DNA of 64,000 nt from Capsicum annuum (Eukaryota > Streptophyta > Magnoliopsida > Solanales > Solanaceae): contig NC_061111.1 of NCBI RefSeq assembly GCF_002878395.1, forward strand, positions 25,235,119-25,299,118, read 5' to 3'. The notes under the pieces were generated by a model. The model saw only the letters and a program-made list of their open reading frames with translations, did no database searches and was not told where the DNA came from. The position numbers and the translations under genes were made by a program. This document shows, one piece after another, positions 36,430-48,865 of this stretch (positions are counted from its first letter, which is position 1; the number at the start of each line of letters is the position of its first letter).

Positions 36430-37172
36430 GACCTTAATATAAACAAACACGTATTTGATTGCTAATGAGCAAGTTGTGTGTTTGAAAATCCACAGTTTTC
36501 TCTTTTATGTCAATTGTCACATCTGCCTTCATATTTATGATCCTCCCAAATTTCACCAATGTAAGCTATTTTCTTCCAACAACTTGAGAACCTAAAGCAA
36601 AGTTATAGTATTTAGTATTGTTTTCAATGTTTTATCTATGTATTCAATATGAAGATTAGGATTACAAGGACTCCAATGTTGACTTTGAAATTTGTCCTCA
36701 ACGTCGATATGAAAACAGTAAAGGACTATGAGTGTGTATGAAGGAAAATATTTTTCTAGAAAATATTTTCATGAAAAACAAGTTGATTTCTTACTTATTT
36801 TCTTATGTTTGGTTGGTAAGTGAAAAATATTTTTCTAAAGTATTTTCTAGTGTTTAGTTGGTGAATGAAAAAATATTTTTCAAAAAATATATTTTAGTGT
36901 TTAGCTAAAGAGTAGAAAATACTTTTAAGAGAAATCATTTTTTACTACAAAAAAGATTTTTTAGGTTGTGTTCGGTATGGAGGAAAATATTTTTAGAAAA
37001 ATAAGTTGTTTCTTACTTATATTCTTGTGTTTGCTAAGCAAGTCAAAAAATATTTTTTAAAAGTATTTGTATACAATTAACAAAACAATCAGAAGGAATA
37101 TGGAAAGAAGGGTGAGGTAAGAAAAACAATTTGAAATTTTTTTTAAAGAACAAATTAAAAAATTATTTTTTT

Positions 37173-38132
37173 TGTAACACCCCACATTTCGGGCTAGAAT
37201 GTAAACTGTCTTTCCTACGCGTAAAGGTTCAAAAAGTCAATGGCTCCTATGAAAATTTAGTATGATAATCAATTATGTAGTGTGGAAATCTAGTTGAGCA
37301 TGAATTGAGATCATAGAGGTCCCTTAACTCTAAGACGAGTTGAAAGCTTTCCTATCGATTGAGTTTTGGTAAACGTCTAAACTTGGGTCAACTTCAATCG
37401 ACCATAAATTTTTTATATAATGAATTAGGAGGCCTAATATATATCAAACGAAAGGTCTTTAATTCCTCTTTCCAACGCCATCAGTTTCGCCTTAATCCGA
37501 TTCGGGGTAAAAAGTTATGCCTATTTTACATTAAGCTGTCAGGTTGCCTAAGGAGCGACGGTTGGGCTGACGGTCCATCGAGCTCGTAACGGTCCATCGT
37601 GGGGCCTGTCACCCAAAAATAGTGACTCGGTCATTGGAAATTATCCGACGGTTCAGGGGACGGTCTGTCGGGCCGTCCGTTGGGAGATCCGAAGTGCAAA
37701 AATGTGATTTTTTTAAAGAATTGTTTTGGTACTTTTTCTCTTCAGAAAACCTCCTCAATGTATTTAATCACTCTCTAAAAATGTTATTAGTCTATTCTCA
37801 TAAGTTATACAACATCAAAACTCCTTCTTCACTCTCAAAAAAATAAGATCAAACTAGGGTTTCCTCCAAGAACAAGAAATCAAGAAATAAATCTTTAAGT
37901 CCAAGATTTCCAATAACAAATCAAGATTCGAGTTCTACTCTTTAAACCTTATAATCTAAGGTATGTGGGGTTTTTATAAACTACGTGGGCTTGTTGAAAA
38001 CACTTTGAATAAGATTTAAAGTTTTAGAAATCATGAAATTATAAAGGTGTTTTGAATTAAATTTACAATTGTGCATTGTGAATCCTTTTGATCTATTATT
38101 TTGGTCTTGACGCCTTCCCTTAAAGAAAATTG

Positions 38133-38185
<53 letters not shown>

Positions 38186-39569
38186 CATTTAAAGTTGATA
38201 ATTGAATTGAGAGCATGACTATGTACACTCCCTCTCATGTTGCAACACCTCTTGATTTTCTCATGTTACGAATTGAAGAATGTTATATTTAGAAGCATGG
38301 TATCAATGTTCTTGACTATTGTTAAATGATTTAAGATTGATTTTAAATTGATGAGAGGTATTTTTACATGTTGATAAATTTTGAAGACATATAATGAAAG
38401 AATTGCATGGATTGTCAAAAATACATGACCACCACATGTTTATTGAAATGTTGAAAAGAGAGATTCTTTGCATAATTTGACATATGTTTTGAAGTATGAA
38501 TTCTCTTGAACTATTTGAATAATATGGTGGTCTAATCTTTATGTTTTGAATGAAGAGATTGTAACATGATATTTTATGGCCCAGAAATATGGCTTGCAAG
38601 TCTTGATATGACGATACCACATCAGATAAGGCCATGATAAACTCAAAACAGAATATAGATTTCATTTCAGATTTTAGCTTTTGAATTTAGAAAATACATG
38701 TTTAGAATAGGTTTAAAATGGGCACTAAAAGAGTTAGGTGGTTATCCGAAATAGGCATGAGTCATACAATTCATAGCCCCAAAATCGTGTTTTGCCGATA
38801 TGGGTTTATATTATCCCCAAAGAGGGATTATACGCTGGCCTAGTGCCCTGTGGTGTATCATATTGAGATACTACAACCCTTGAGGCAAACTTGGGTTGGG
38901 GGCTTGGCCGTGAGTTAAGGGCGGATTCCATATTGCCCATGGGATCCTTTCAGATATGTAGGGTGTACCACTTAGCTTAGAAGTAACACAAAGAAAGGAA
39001 TTGCATTGACAGAATTATTTCAAGATCAGTTGAAGTTGCCCATGTGTTTTAAGTTATTTCATGCATGACGTTTTATTAAATGCTCTCACTTATTTTATTT
39101 ATTAAAGCACATTATTTTGGATTACTCTGCGTACCAGTAAATCTGTATTGACCCCCTATATCTCAGGGTCTGAGGTTCAGTCCAGAGATTTCTGCTAAGC
39201 CATAGATTTATCAGATAGAAGGGTGTAGTTGGTGAGACTTCTTTATTCCGAAAGGCCTATTTTTAGAACATTATTATTGCATTTTAGTTTTGGGTCCGAC
39301 TGGGGGCCTTGTCCTAGTTTTAGACAAGTTGTTAATTTCTGATGTATTGGAGACTTCACAGACTGAAGTAGATGTTGTCTAGATACCTATGGATTTCATT
39401 CAGTATTATTAAATTGACCTCAAAACATGACCATGATTCCATTTGTTTAATTTCCACATCTTTTTTTTGTTTATGAATGGTATTCAGGATTTCCAGATAG
39501 AAAGAGGCACCCGGGCCTTCATGGTTTGGGATGCTCGTTACGGCCAGGGCCTTGGCTCAGGTCGTGACA
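37173..39569 (+). repeat. 5' LTR of D
   Basis: TGTAACACCCC to GTCGTGACA, 2397 bp. Contains the shared block TCTTTCCAACGCCATCAG ... AAAAAGTTATG near 37460-37515, a GACGGTCCATCG/GACGGTCTGTCG cluster at 37553-37685, and an expanded (TA)n of about 45 bp at 38136-38180. 38783-38877 is present here but deleted in the 3' copy. Confidence 0.9.
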
Positions 39570-40020
39570 AACTTGGTATCAGAGAATAGTTCATGGCCCC
39601 AGGGTGTCTGCGAAATCGGATCGGGTAGAGTCCTATTTATAGGTGTGTAGCACGCCACACTTATAAGCAAGAGGCTACAAGGCATTTAGGAATGTTTCTC
39701 TTTCTTCATATTCTAGTTCATACTATGAAGTCAGAATGTCCCTCTTTGATATTCTAGTTCGTGCTATGGCGTCGTCCATATGAAAGTAAAGTTATCCTAC
39801 TTCTTTTATTACTCTGATGTTCTTAGACATGTTTTATTTCTGAGGTGATTCAACTACAAAAGTTTAGAATCCAAATGATGTGGTCCTTTTCTGATTGAGT
39901 CAAAAGATTATAAAATTGTGCAAGGACTTGAGAGGAGTCCGTTCCTGCTTCAAGGTGTATTGATTCTAGTGTAAACTTTGATCCTGAAGAAATCATGCTA
40001 TTCAGCCTGAGGTATTTAAG
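39570..40020 (+). other. Primer site and leader of D
   Basis: TGGTATCAGAG at 39574-39584 is the initiator tRNA-Met site. The leader has an internal near-duplicate (TATTCTAGTTC(A/G)T(A/G)CTATG near 39711 and 39751). It ends at TTAAG (40016-40020), the target duplication of E. Confidence 0.8.
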
Positions 40021-42646
40021 TCTAAAAAACCAAAATCTCCTTTCGGGATGTCACACGGTGCCTAAGGCTACAAATAGCCCCAAGCTAACCCTTTAGCCTG
40101 TTACTACATAAAATAAATCATTTCGAGAAGAAATAAACAAAACACTGGCACTTTCGTATCAAATGATAGAAAATACGAAGAAAATACTCGGTCAAAACGA
40201 CCACAAAAATGGAAATCTCAACATACTAACAACCTGATAACTAGTCTGACAAAGCCTCTACTAATCCATGAACTAGAGAGCCACTGGGACAAGTCCCCAA
40301 CTTACTCAAACTAAAATGAAAGCAATAACATATCCACTAAAATACAGAAATGTCTGAAGATAGGTCCTCGAACCATGAGGACTCACTACTGTGGAGATGT
40401 AGACAAAAGTACTCGGAAATTACTGACGAGGCTGGGACTGAGAACCTGAACCTACATTATACGACAATGTAGCACATAGACGTATATGTGGATCAGAACT
40501 TGGGAATGAACTGAGTATATGGGAGTGTATGCATGTAAATAAAACAATATCCATGCTCTTTAATCAATTCATGCATGCAAATATGAATGACTCACATAGC
40601 TTGAATAAGTCTAATATAATAAGTTCATAAATCATGTAGAATGAAGCATGTAACACAAATATCGTGAGTCATTATACTTTAGCTTTAAAATCTGTACTCT
40701 CCTCTTAATCTCGTTACTCGAAGACTAAAGAAATCTTTAAACAATATTTTCCAACTCATGCATATATCTCATGGAGAGTAAAACTTCTTTAATGCTCAAG
40801 AACTTAGAACTCTTTTAAACTCAAGACACTTGGAACTCGGAATTCTATAACTCTTACTAGTAGAGAAAACTACTTTCTTCTTGGAAAAATTTTACTTCAA
40901 GAAACTATTTTGAAAATCTTACTATTAGGGAAAATCACTTATCCCAAAGGTTTAGGGAAAATATTCTATCTCAAGAGAGGTCTCTTAACTGACAAAAACC
41001 ATGCGAGCTACATGGAGTCCAATGTCTTGTCCTCCTAAGGAAGAAACCTCATGTTGGGGAGAGGAGTCATACTCTTGCCAGGGAGTGTAACCTTAACTCA
41101 GTGATCACTTATCTCAACCTCGGGCCCATTAATCTCAATCCTATGGTGGCACGTAGTTCTGGGTATGAAATCATAGTAACTTACCCAACTAGGTGCTAAA
41201 TACTACTCTCTTTAGTTTGCTACGCTCATCTCAGGGAAATCCACTTTAAAATAATCTCATGGTTCATAATAACCCAACTATAAAATATGTAATCTCATTT
41301 GGTAAAGTGGATTTCAAAGCTACTATGACCATTAAGGTCAAAACTTTCTCAATGATCTCAAAATACTCAAATCATGGGTGCTTATAGCACAAAAGTTCAT
41401 GAAATTGCAAATCTCAAGTAGGGCTTAGTTACCCATAATCAAATCTCAAGTTAAGACTCATCAAAATGCATACTAGATATCATATGGACTCATAAAAATA
41501 AAGAAATCTGAAATTTACAGCAATTTGTCTCAAAATCTCAACGTACTCATATACTTCAATTTCTAGAGCATTGCAACCATTAAAATCTCAAGGAATAACA
41601 ATATAGGGTATAAAATCAGGTTAATTTCTTAAGAAAACATGTAAAATCATGCTATTTGACTTTCAATTCATGGGAAACATCAAAACCTTTCAACCAATAA
41701 AAATGGGTGAAAACCCCTTATTCAATTTCATGTAAAATCACATAAATTGCAAAAAACTTATAGTTTAAAATAAGTCTTTGGGCATAAGGGTGAAAGGATT
41801 ACCCTTGTTCAAAATCCCATATACCTTAGATTGTGAAACTAGATGAACAAGCTTGCTTGAAACTCTTCCTCTTACTCTCTGAGAGAGGGTTCTTGAATCC
41901 TTGGACTTGGGGAAGCTTGCTTGAAACTCTTTCTCTTACTCTCTGAGAGAGGGTTCTTGAATCCTTGGACTTGGGGAACTCAAATCTCAACTCAATTTGT
42001 AGAAGCTATGGTGAGTTCTTGAATTTCTTGGAGAAGAGTTTCGGGCTTTTTCTTGAGGAAGAAACCCTAGCCTTTGGATGTTTTGGGAGATAATGAAGTC
42101 ATATGTTTCATTTTGCATATATCTAAGTGTTAAAAGGGGATAAAGGCAAAAAAGTCCTTTTAAAACAACTTTACAAAAATGAACGGTATTTACGATGGTC
42201 CATCGCTAGTCTGACGGTCCATCGGATCGTTTGTCATACATTGGTCAGAAAAAGGCCACACTGCCTTAGTTGCGACGGTCCTAGCAACGGTCTGTCGCTA
42301 GCTTGACATTCCGTCATCTTGGCCATCACACTTGGGCCAGAAGAAGGAGTCACTGCCTTAGTTGCGATGGTCCGGGTGATGGTCCGTCGCAAACTCGACG
42401 GTCCGTCAACTTGTCCGTCGCACCTAGGCAGTTTCGACAACTCTCAGTAAAACGGTCATAACTTCTCACCCTGATACTGGATTTGGACAAAATTGGTGTC
42501 GTTGAAAAGATAATTTAATTCTCCACATGACATAAAGTCGATATTAGGGAAATTCTACACTATTTAAAATATTTATCACTTGAGAAGTCATCCCTTACTC
42601 TTCTTAAAGATGAAACTTGACTTAAAGAAAATTCTGGGGTATTACA
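40021..42646 (-). repeat. 3' LTR of E
   Basis: 2626 bp. The inner end is GGGGTATTACA (plus strand); the outer end TCTAAAAAACC is mutated from TGTAACAACC, as shown by the other copy. Holds the CGACGGTCCGTC-type cluster at 42183-42425. A 64 bp tandem duplication (41851-41978) explains almost all of the length difference from the 5' copy. Confidence 0.9.
41851..41978. repeat. 64 bp tandem duplication in LTR E (3' copy only)
   Basis: GCTTGCTTGAAACTCTT starts at 41851 and again at 41915; the copies are nearly identical. The 5' LTR has a single unit (near 52825-52890), so it arose after insertion. Confidence 0.9.
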
Positions 42647-42844
42647 ATATCTCCCCCTTAGGAACATTCATCTTGGATGTCGCTTGTTAGACTAAGAACA
42701 CGGGAAAAACTGAGTACACATAGCTGAAGCAATTTACTAAATGGCTTAAAATCTTTCCAAACTCTTGAATACTTCTAAAATTGCAAGAATATATATATAT
42801 ATATATAGCTGAACTTTAGATTTAGAAGGGATGAAGTAAGGAAG
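42647..42844 (-). other. 3' end of E interior with polypurine tract
   Basis: Minus-strand TCCTAAGGGGGAGATAT at about 42647-42663 precedes the 3' LTR. The rest is untranslated interior, with an (AT)n run at 42789-42807, cut by F at GGAAG (42840-42844). Confidence 0.8.
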
Positions 42845-43486
42845 TGATACAAGTATGATCATGATCATGACACTTTTGAGTATTTTTGAAGACTAGTCAC
42901 TAAAGGGCTCTTTTGTCATTTCTCTATTATTTGTAATGTTGTATAAATAGAACCTTGTAGGGTTTATTGTCTTAGTTTATGCTTGATATTGAAGACATTA
43001 CTCTTATGAGAGAGAGTTCTCAAAACTGAAATTAGGGCATAGCATAAGGGTGGATTCTCTTGTGTGTTGCAAAGCTTGAGACTTTGATGCTTTGAGAGGT
43101 GGATGCCCCTCTTGTGTCATTGTAAGAGTTAGGTGTTTGTTGTATGAAGTGTTAAAGGTCCAAGATTGGAATATGCTCTTGGGTTTTTAAGACTACATCA
43201 ACACTTGTCTAACTATCTATCTTTGTTTCTTGTCCTAATCTTGTAGTTTGTGTTGTTGTTGTTCAAACCGTTTGGTTATTGTTGTAGTAACATTGTTGTT
43301 CTTCATTTTTATTGTCATAATATAGTTTGGTTTGCTGATGGAAATTAGGTGTTAAACACCTCATTACATGGTGTTCTTGTTGTATTCTTGAATCCGAGAG
43401 GGGTCACCAAAAGAGGTCAATAGTTCCTTAAATTAGTGGACTGTTTTGGTGTTTGTTTTCTTGTGTTCTTGGGCTGTCTTGTATTA
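42845..43486 (+). repeat. 5' LTR of F
   Basis: 642 bp. A good TATA box TATAAATA is at 42942-42949 (45602-45609 in the 3' copy). The end is CTTGTATTA, a C-to-T change from CTTGTATCA. TGGTATCA follows at once, an initiator-Met primer site matching only its first eight bases. Confidence 0.9.
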
Positions 43487-43739
43487 TTTGGTATCAAATA
43501 AATGTTTGATTTTATTCCAACAAAATCAATCTTGGGATTGTTATCTTGAAAATCAAAAAAAATGTGAAAAGGAAGAAAAAGAAAAAAGTTGTTCACGTTT
43601 TTAGGGTCTTTCAAAAAACTTGATTTTTGTGTGTTTTGTCTGTTTATAGTGTTAGATCCTGGTTCCCTAACACTATTAGAGTCTAGAAATTAAAAATCCC
43701 AACAAAAAAAAGTGTCAAAATCGAAAATCCCCAAAAAAA

Positions 43740-43839
43740 NNNNNNNNNNNNNNNNNNNNNNNNNNNNNNNNNNNNNNNNNNNNNNNNNNNNNNNNNNNNN
43801 NNNNNNNNNNNNNNNNNNNNNNNNNNNNNNNNNNNNNNN
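43740..43839. other. Assembly gap (100 N)
   Basis: Exactly 100 N, the usual placeholder for a gap of unknown size, preceded by an A-run and lying in the leader of F. The open frame at 43690-43887 crossing it is meaningless. Confidence 0.98.
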
Positions 43840-43996
43840 AGAAACTTGAAGGTGGGATCTCATTGTGGGAGGTTGTTTTGAACTCACATGTGTTTTGTTT
43901 TGTAGGATTTGTATTGTACTGTTGTGTGTGGCGTTGTGGACTGATTAGGTGTATTTATGGACCATAACTTGCAGGGTTATTTTTGGTATAACCACA

Positions 43997-45302
43997 ATGG
44001 AACTTGAGGCTTCAAATGCTCAAACAATGGATAATAATGTCATCAATTTCATTTTGGCTCGCCTTGAAACTATGTCCCGAGATGTGGCTAGGTTGAATAT
44101 GGGTCTTGAGAAATTAGATACGGATGTTGCATCAATAAGTGGGAGATTATAACACTTGGAAATCCAAAGGAGCTGACCTTCCACACCTCAAAACAATTCC
44201 CCAACTAATCCTCTCGGGACTATGCACCAAATGCTATATCCACCAATTGCCACAAATCCAACCAATCTCTACTCCCGAAGCCAAGAACAAGATAGACCAA
44301 ACCATCCTCCACTCCATCAATTCCAACAAGAAGGGCTTGGAACCCAAATACCACCACCAAACCTGAACTCTCTCATCCAAACTCCACTTGACCAAAGACC
44401 TCACTATCCAAATCCAATCCTGCCACTACAAGCTCCACTTAACCCAAATAGACCCATACATGTTAAGGGCTATGGTAGGGGAGAACAACATGGTGTTTAT
44501 GGGCCGTATGATGATGTTTACTTGGGGGAAGAAAGAATGAGGGGTAGACATGGAGAGTTAGACCGAGAGGTGAGATATGGCTATCCAAACCGAGATGTAG
44601 GTCTCAATTCCATCAAAGTGAGCCTTCCCATTTTCAAAGATGAGAGTGATCTCGAAGCCTACCTTGCATGGGAGTCATCTTGTGATAAGATCTTCCAATT
44701 CAATGATCTCATCGAAGAAAATAAAATTTTCTATGCTATAGCTCACTTTGAAGGGTATGCTAATACATGGTGGGAGTATATTAAACGGTTTGGGAATGAG
44801 ATGATTGGGGGACAACCTCCTCCTTGGTTTCGGTTGAAGAACCTTATGCGGTAACGGTACTTTCCCGAGACTTATAGGCATGATCTTCTTGCCAAATCGC
44901 ATAATTTGAGGCAAGGAAGCAAGTGTCATGGCTTACTATGATGAATTTCAATAAATGATGTTGAAACTTGACCACCGAGGTGAGTAAGTAAGTCATGACA
45001 TTGTGCGCTTCAAGGTTGGGTTAAACAAGGACATCTCCACTCGTATGATTCTTCACCAATTCGACACCGTAGATGGCATCTTCCACGTGGCCTTAGAGGT
45101 TGAGAGGGAGATCAAAGAGAACTTATTCATGGCTACCCAACCCAATGCCACCAAGGGTTTCCAAAAACATCCTCCAAGGTATGAAGGTAAATTAAATTCT
45201 ACTTCCAATCCCAAGGGGTTTCAATGCTTCAAGTATCAAGGGTGGGGGAACCAGGCTAGTGAGTGCCCAAACTGGCGGAATATAATCCTAAGGGGGGGTT
45301 AA
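43997..45302 (+). pseudogene. gag of F (broken)
   Basis: Likely start ATG at 43997 (MELEASNAQTMDNN); the frame opens upstream at 43949. TAA at 44150 (after SGRL) and TAA at 44852 (CAA or CAG expected, before RYFPETYR) interrupt it, and a frame change precedes 45003. Gag core: KVSLPIFKDESDLEAYLAWE, then HFEGYANTWWEYI. The C-terminal part has FKVGLNKDISTRMIL and a zinc knuckle CFKYQGWGNQASEC, where the second Cys and the His are replaced by Tyr and Asn. It would have supplied particle protein while borrowing pol from a relative. Confidence 0.85.
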
Positions 45303-45504
45303 ATTGTACTATCTTAGAGAAGGGGTGGGCATTGAATTAGTTAAGAATGATGACAAATCGCAAGATAGAGAGCAAAAAGAAGCCGAAGTGCAAAATGAAG
45401 AGTATGGAGAAGATGTGTGGCCGGAAGAAGGAGATTGTGAAGTGACTTTGTAAAAGAGGTGAGCTCGTGAATTTGTTGTCAAATTCCTCTCAAGATAGAG
45501 AGGA

Positions 45505-46145
45505 TAATACAAGTATGATCATGATCATGACATTTTTGAGTATTTTTGAAGAGTAGTCACTAAAGGGCTCTTTTGTCATTTCTCTATTATTTGTAATGTT
45601 GTATAAATAGAACCTTGTAGGGTTTATTATCTTAGTTTATGCTTGATATTGAAGAAATTACTCTTGTGAGAAAGAGTTCTCAAAGCTGAAATTAGGGCAT
45701 AGCATAAAGGTGGATTCTCTTGTGTGTTGCAAAGCTTGAGACTTTGGTTCTTTGAGTGGTGATGCCCCTCTTGTGTCATTGTAAAAGTTAGGTGTTTGTT
45801 GTATGAAGTGTTAAAGTTCCAAGAGTTGAATATGCTCTTGGGTTGTTAAGACTACATCAATACTTGTCTAACTATCTATCTTTGCTTCTTGTCCTAATCT
45901 TGTAGTTTGTGTTGTTGTTGTTCAAGCCATTTGGTTATTGTTGTTGTAACATTGTTGTTCTTCATTTTTATTGTCATAATATAGTTTGGTTTGGTTCTGG
46001 AAATTAGGTGTTAAACACCTCATTACATGGTGTTCTTGTTGTGTTCTTGAATGCGAGAGAGGTCACCAAAAGAGGTTCATAGTTCCTTGAACTAGTGAAC
46101 TGTTTTGGTGTTTGTTTTCTTGTGTTCTTGGGCTGTCTTGTATCA
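45505..46145 (+). repeat. 3' LTR of F
   Basis: 641 bp, starts TAATACAAG (changed from TGATACAAG) and ends CTTGTATCA, followed by GGAAG. Confidence 0.9.
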
Positions 46146-46176
46146 GGAAGAATAATACCTTCGGCCTGATCTGCAC

Positions 46177-46413
46177 TCAGGAAAAGAGGTGCAGGTACTT
46201 GGCTCGCATGTCTTCTTCTGCCTCCCAAGTAGCGCCCTCAACTGACTGGTTCCGCCACAAAACTTTGACCAAGGGAACCTCTTTGTTCCTCAGTCTATAG
46301 ATCTGGAAGTCTAGGATCTCAATAGGAATCTCATCGACTGAAAGACTGTTTTGAATATCAGCACTCTCTGAAGGATCTACTACAACGGAATCACCAATAT
46401 GCTTTTTAAGCAT
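46177..46413 (-). pseudogene. Chromodomain of E
   Basis: 78 codons ending the integrase region: EILDFQIYRLRNKEVPLVKV, LWRNQSVEGATWEAEEDM and RAKYLHLF. This is the Tekay/Del-type chromodomain with its aromatic positions (Y in IYRL, W in VLW and W in TWEAE) in place. Such domains steer insertion to methylated-histone chromatin. F inserted just downstream, at 46146. Confidence 0.88.
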
Positions 46414-46766
46414 GGAGACATGAAAATAGGATGAACGGCTGATAATTCTGCGGGCAACACAACTTCATAGGCTACTTTACCAACACGACTCAAGACTCTC
46501 TAGGGGCCCACATAACGGGGACTAAGCTTCCCCTTTTTACCAAACCTCTTTACCCCTTTCATGGGTGAAATCTTTAAGTACACCAAATCACCCACATCAA
46601 ACTCAAGATCCCTTCTTCTCACATCGGCATATGACTTTTGATGACTTTAACCTGCCTTCAATCTTTCTCTAATCAACTTCATCTTTTCCATAGCCTCGAA
46701 TACCGCATCAGGTCCAGTCACTGCAGCCTCACCCACTTTAAACCAACCTATGGTTGATCTACATCT

Positions 46767-47435
46767 TCAACTATACAAAGCCTCAAATGGTGCCATCTCG
46801 ATGCTATCATGGTAACTATTGTTATAAGCAAACTCTATCAATGGAAAATGCTCATCCCAACTACCTTTGAAGTCAACAGCACATGCCCTCAACATATCTT
46901 CTAGAGTCTGAATGGTCCTCTCAACCTTACCATCTATTTGTGGATGAAAAGCAGAACTCAAATAAACTTGGGTACCAAGACCCTGCTGAAATGCTCTCCA
47001 AAACTGAGAAGTGAACTGAGTACCCTTATCTGAAATAATAGACAAGGGAACTCCATGCAGCCTGACTAGCTCCTGGATATACCATCTAGCATAATCCTCA
47101 TCTGTATAAGATATATGCATGGTCAAGAAATGCGCGGACTTAGTCAACCTATCTACAAAAACCCAACTAGAATCATGATGACGATGCGAAAGAGGTAAAC
47201 CAATCATGAAGTCCATATTCACCTCTTCCCACTTCCAAATGGGTATACCAAATTCTTGTATCACACCACCAAGTCTTTGGTGTTCTACCTTAACATGTTG
47301 GAACATTACACACTTTGCTACAAACTCAACTATATTCTTCTTCATACCACTCCACCAATAGATTTTCTGTAAGTCATGGCACATCTTGGTAGCGCCGGGA
47401 TGGATAGAATACCGTGTTCCATGCATTTCAGCCAT
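46767..47435 (-). pseudogene. Integrase of E (finger damaged)
   Basis: 222 codons with finger and catalytic core in one frame. The finger has both His (EMHGTRYSIHPG) and the first Cys, but KCVMFQ replaces the second Cys by Phe. The core keeps D in VNMDFMIGLP, D in SIISDKGTQF and E in GKVERTIQTLEDM. The frame starts inside the gene; a stop separates it from RNase H, and another ends it at 46767. Between 46414 and 46766 the C-terminal barrel region continues in broken frames (VHPIF-type motif). Confidence 0.9.
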
Positions 47436-47591
47436 AATCCTCTACCTCAGATCATCAACACATGGAACACACAATCTACCCTACAATCTCAACACGTCAT
47501 CTCCCCCTTGGAAGAAAACCTCTACCTTTTGGTCCTTAACTAACTCCTTAAGTCTGACCAAACTAGGATCTCTGTCTTGCTTCTCCTTCAC

Positions 47592-48146
47592 TTACAAAAT
47601 TAAAGAGGATTCAAAACTAATTTGCACAAAAGTACTTTCCTCAGCTGAATCAAGCAACCTAACACCCAATCTAGCCAAAAAATGTATATCACGAGCTAAC
47701 TCTTTCTTACCTTTCTCTATATGAGCAACACTACCCATAGACAACCTGCTAAGGGCATCTGCCACTATATTGGCCTTGCCCGGGTGATATAACACACTCA
47801 TATCATAGTCTTTTAACAACTCTAACCACCTCCTCTGCCTAAAATTCAACTCCTTCTTGGTAAACACATACCGCGGGCCCTTATGATCAGTAAACACATT
47901 AACATGGACACCACAAAGATAGTGTCTCTAGACTTTCAAAGAAAAGACCACAGCAGCTAATTCAAGATCATGGGTTGGGTAGTTCTTTTCATGCGGCTTT
48001 AACTGTCTAGAGGCATAGGCTATAACCTTACCTCTTTCCATCAACACACAACCCAAATTAACTATAGAGGCATCACAATACACCACAAAACCATCTGTAC
48101 CATCAGGAAAAGTCAACACAAGGGCTGAAGTAAGTCGAATCTTCAA
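47592..48146 (-). pseudogene. RNase H and connection region of E
   Basis: Seen: [56 protein letters not shown] (TGG expected), RHYLCGVHVNVFTDHKGPRYVFTKKELN, RRWLELLKDYDMSVLYHPG and KANIVADALSRLSMGSVAH. The acidic residues of the active site (D in YCDAS, E in DLELA, D in FTDHK and D in VADALSR) are all present, so apart from the one nonsense codon at 47928 the domain is intact. Confidence 0.9.
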
Positions 48147-48334
48147 CTCCTAAAAACTTTTCTCACTGGAATCTGACCACTGGAACTTAACTTTTTTGGG
48201 GTCAAATGGGTCATGGGAGATGAAATAGAAGAAAAACCTTCAAAAAAATAGTGGTAGTAGCCATCTAGACCCAAGAAACTTCTAATGTCAGATGGGAAAA
48301 TAGGTCTAGGTCAATTTCTTACAGCCTTTGTCTT

Positions 48335-48847
48335 TTAGGGATCAACTCTAATGCCTTCAGCTGAAATGATATGACCCAGAAAGGCTACTGATCTTAGCCA
48401 AAATTCACACTTACTAAATTTGGCAAATAACTGGTGATCTGTAAGAGTTTGCAAGATAATTCTAAGGTGATCTGCATGGTCGTTCTCAGTATGGGAGTAC
48501 ACAAAGATGTCATCAATGAAAACAATGACAAACATATCAAGATATTTCTTGAACACTTGATTCATGAGCTCCATAAAAGCTGCTGGGGCATTGGTTAACC
48601 CGAAAGACATGACTAGAAACTCAAAGTGACCATAGCGGGTTCGAAAGGCTGTTTTTGGAATATCACATTCCCTTATTTTAAGCTGATGATAGCCAGATCT
48701 AAGGTCTATCTTAAAGAAATAACTTGCTCCTTGCAACTGATCAAATAGGTCATCAATTCTTGAAAGAGGATACTTATTTTTGGCTGTGACCTTGTTAAGC
48801 TGATGATATTCAATGCACATACGCAATGGACCATCTTTCTTTCGCAC
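48335..48847 (-). pseudogene. Reverse transcriptase of E
   Basis: 170 codons: [80 protein letters not shown], then [23 protein letters not shown] and [14 protein letters not shown]. The catalytic FIDD is intact. TAA (CAA expected) ends the block at 48335, and a TAG (TGG expected) at 48863-48865 separates it from the preceding frame. The most intact pol block of the window. Confidence 0.93.
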
Positions 48848-48865
48848 GAATAGAACAGTTGAGCC

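Larger units (their letters stand above)
35793..36735. repeat. Fold-back (inverted) duplication
   Basis: Arms of about 310 bp meet at a perfect 12 bp stem (36399-36429). Matching blocks: TTCTCAAACACACAACTTG with CAAGTTGTGTGTTTGAAAA; CTGCTTTAGGTGCTTAAATT with the reverse of 36570-36600; CTAATCTGCATATT with AATATGAAGATTAG. The outer ends match CTCAAAGTCAATAGTTG (about 35832) with the reverse of 36680-36720. The left arm is lengthened by a MITE at 35906-36212. The outer left arm overlaps promoter-like copy 3, so the right arm carries an inverted piece of that module. Confidence 0.7.
42845..46145 (+). mobile_element. Gag-only LTR element F (TR-GAG-like) inside E
   Basis: LTRs 42845-43486 and 45505-46145 with inverted ends TGATACAAG ... 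CTTGTATCA, flanked by GGAAG at 42840-42844 and 46146-46150. The interior encodes only a Ty3/gypsy-type gag; a polypurine-like CAAGATAGAGAGGA lies right before the 3' LTR. By eye the LTRs differ at about 5% of sites, making F the youngest layer of the nest. The layout matches terminal-repeat retrotransposons with GAG. A 100-N gap in the leader means the true length is unknown, but a missing pol would lie after gag, where sequence is continuous. Confidence 0.88.

Noticed and set aside
38303..38665. 120-codon antisense frame in the D LTR, also open at 58066-58419
   Set aside because: It is kept in both copies simply because the LTRs are similar. No domain, and the sense strand is LTR sequence; a real antisense gene cannot be argued from two copies.
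43690..43887. Open frame across the N gap
   Set aside because: Half of it is unknown sequence.
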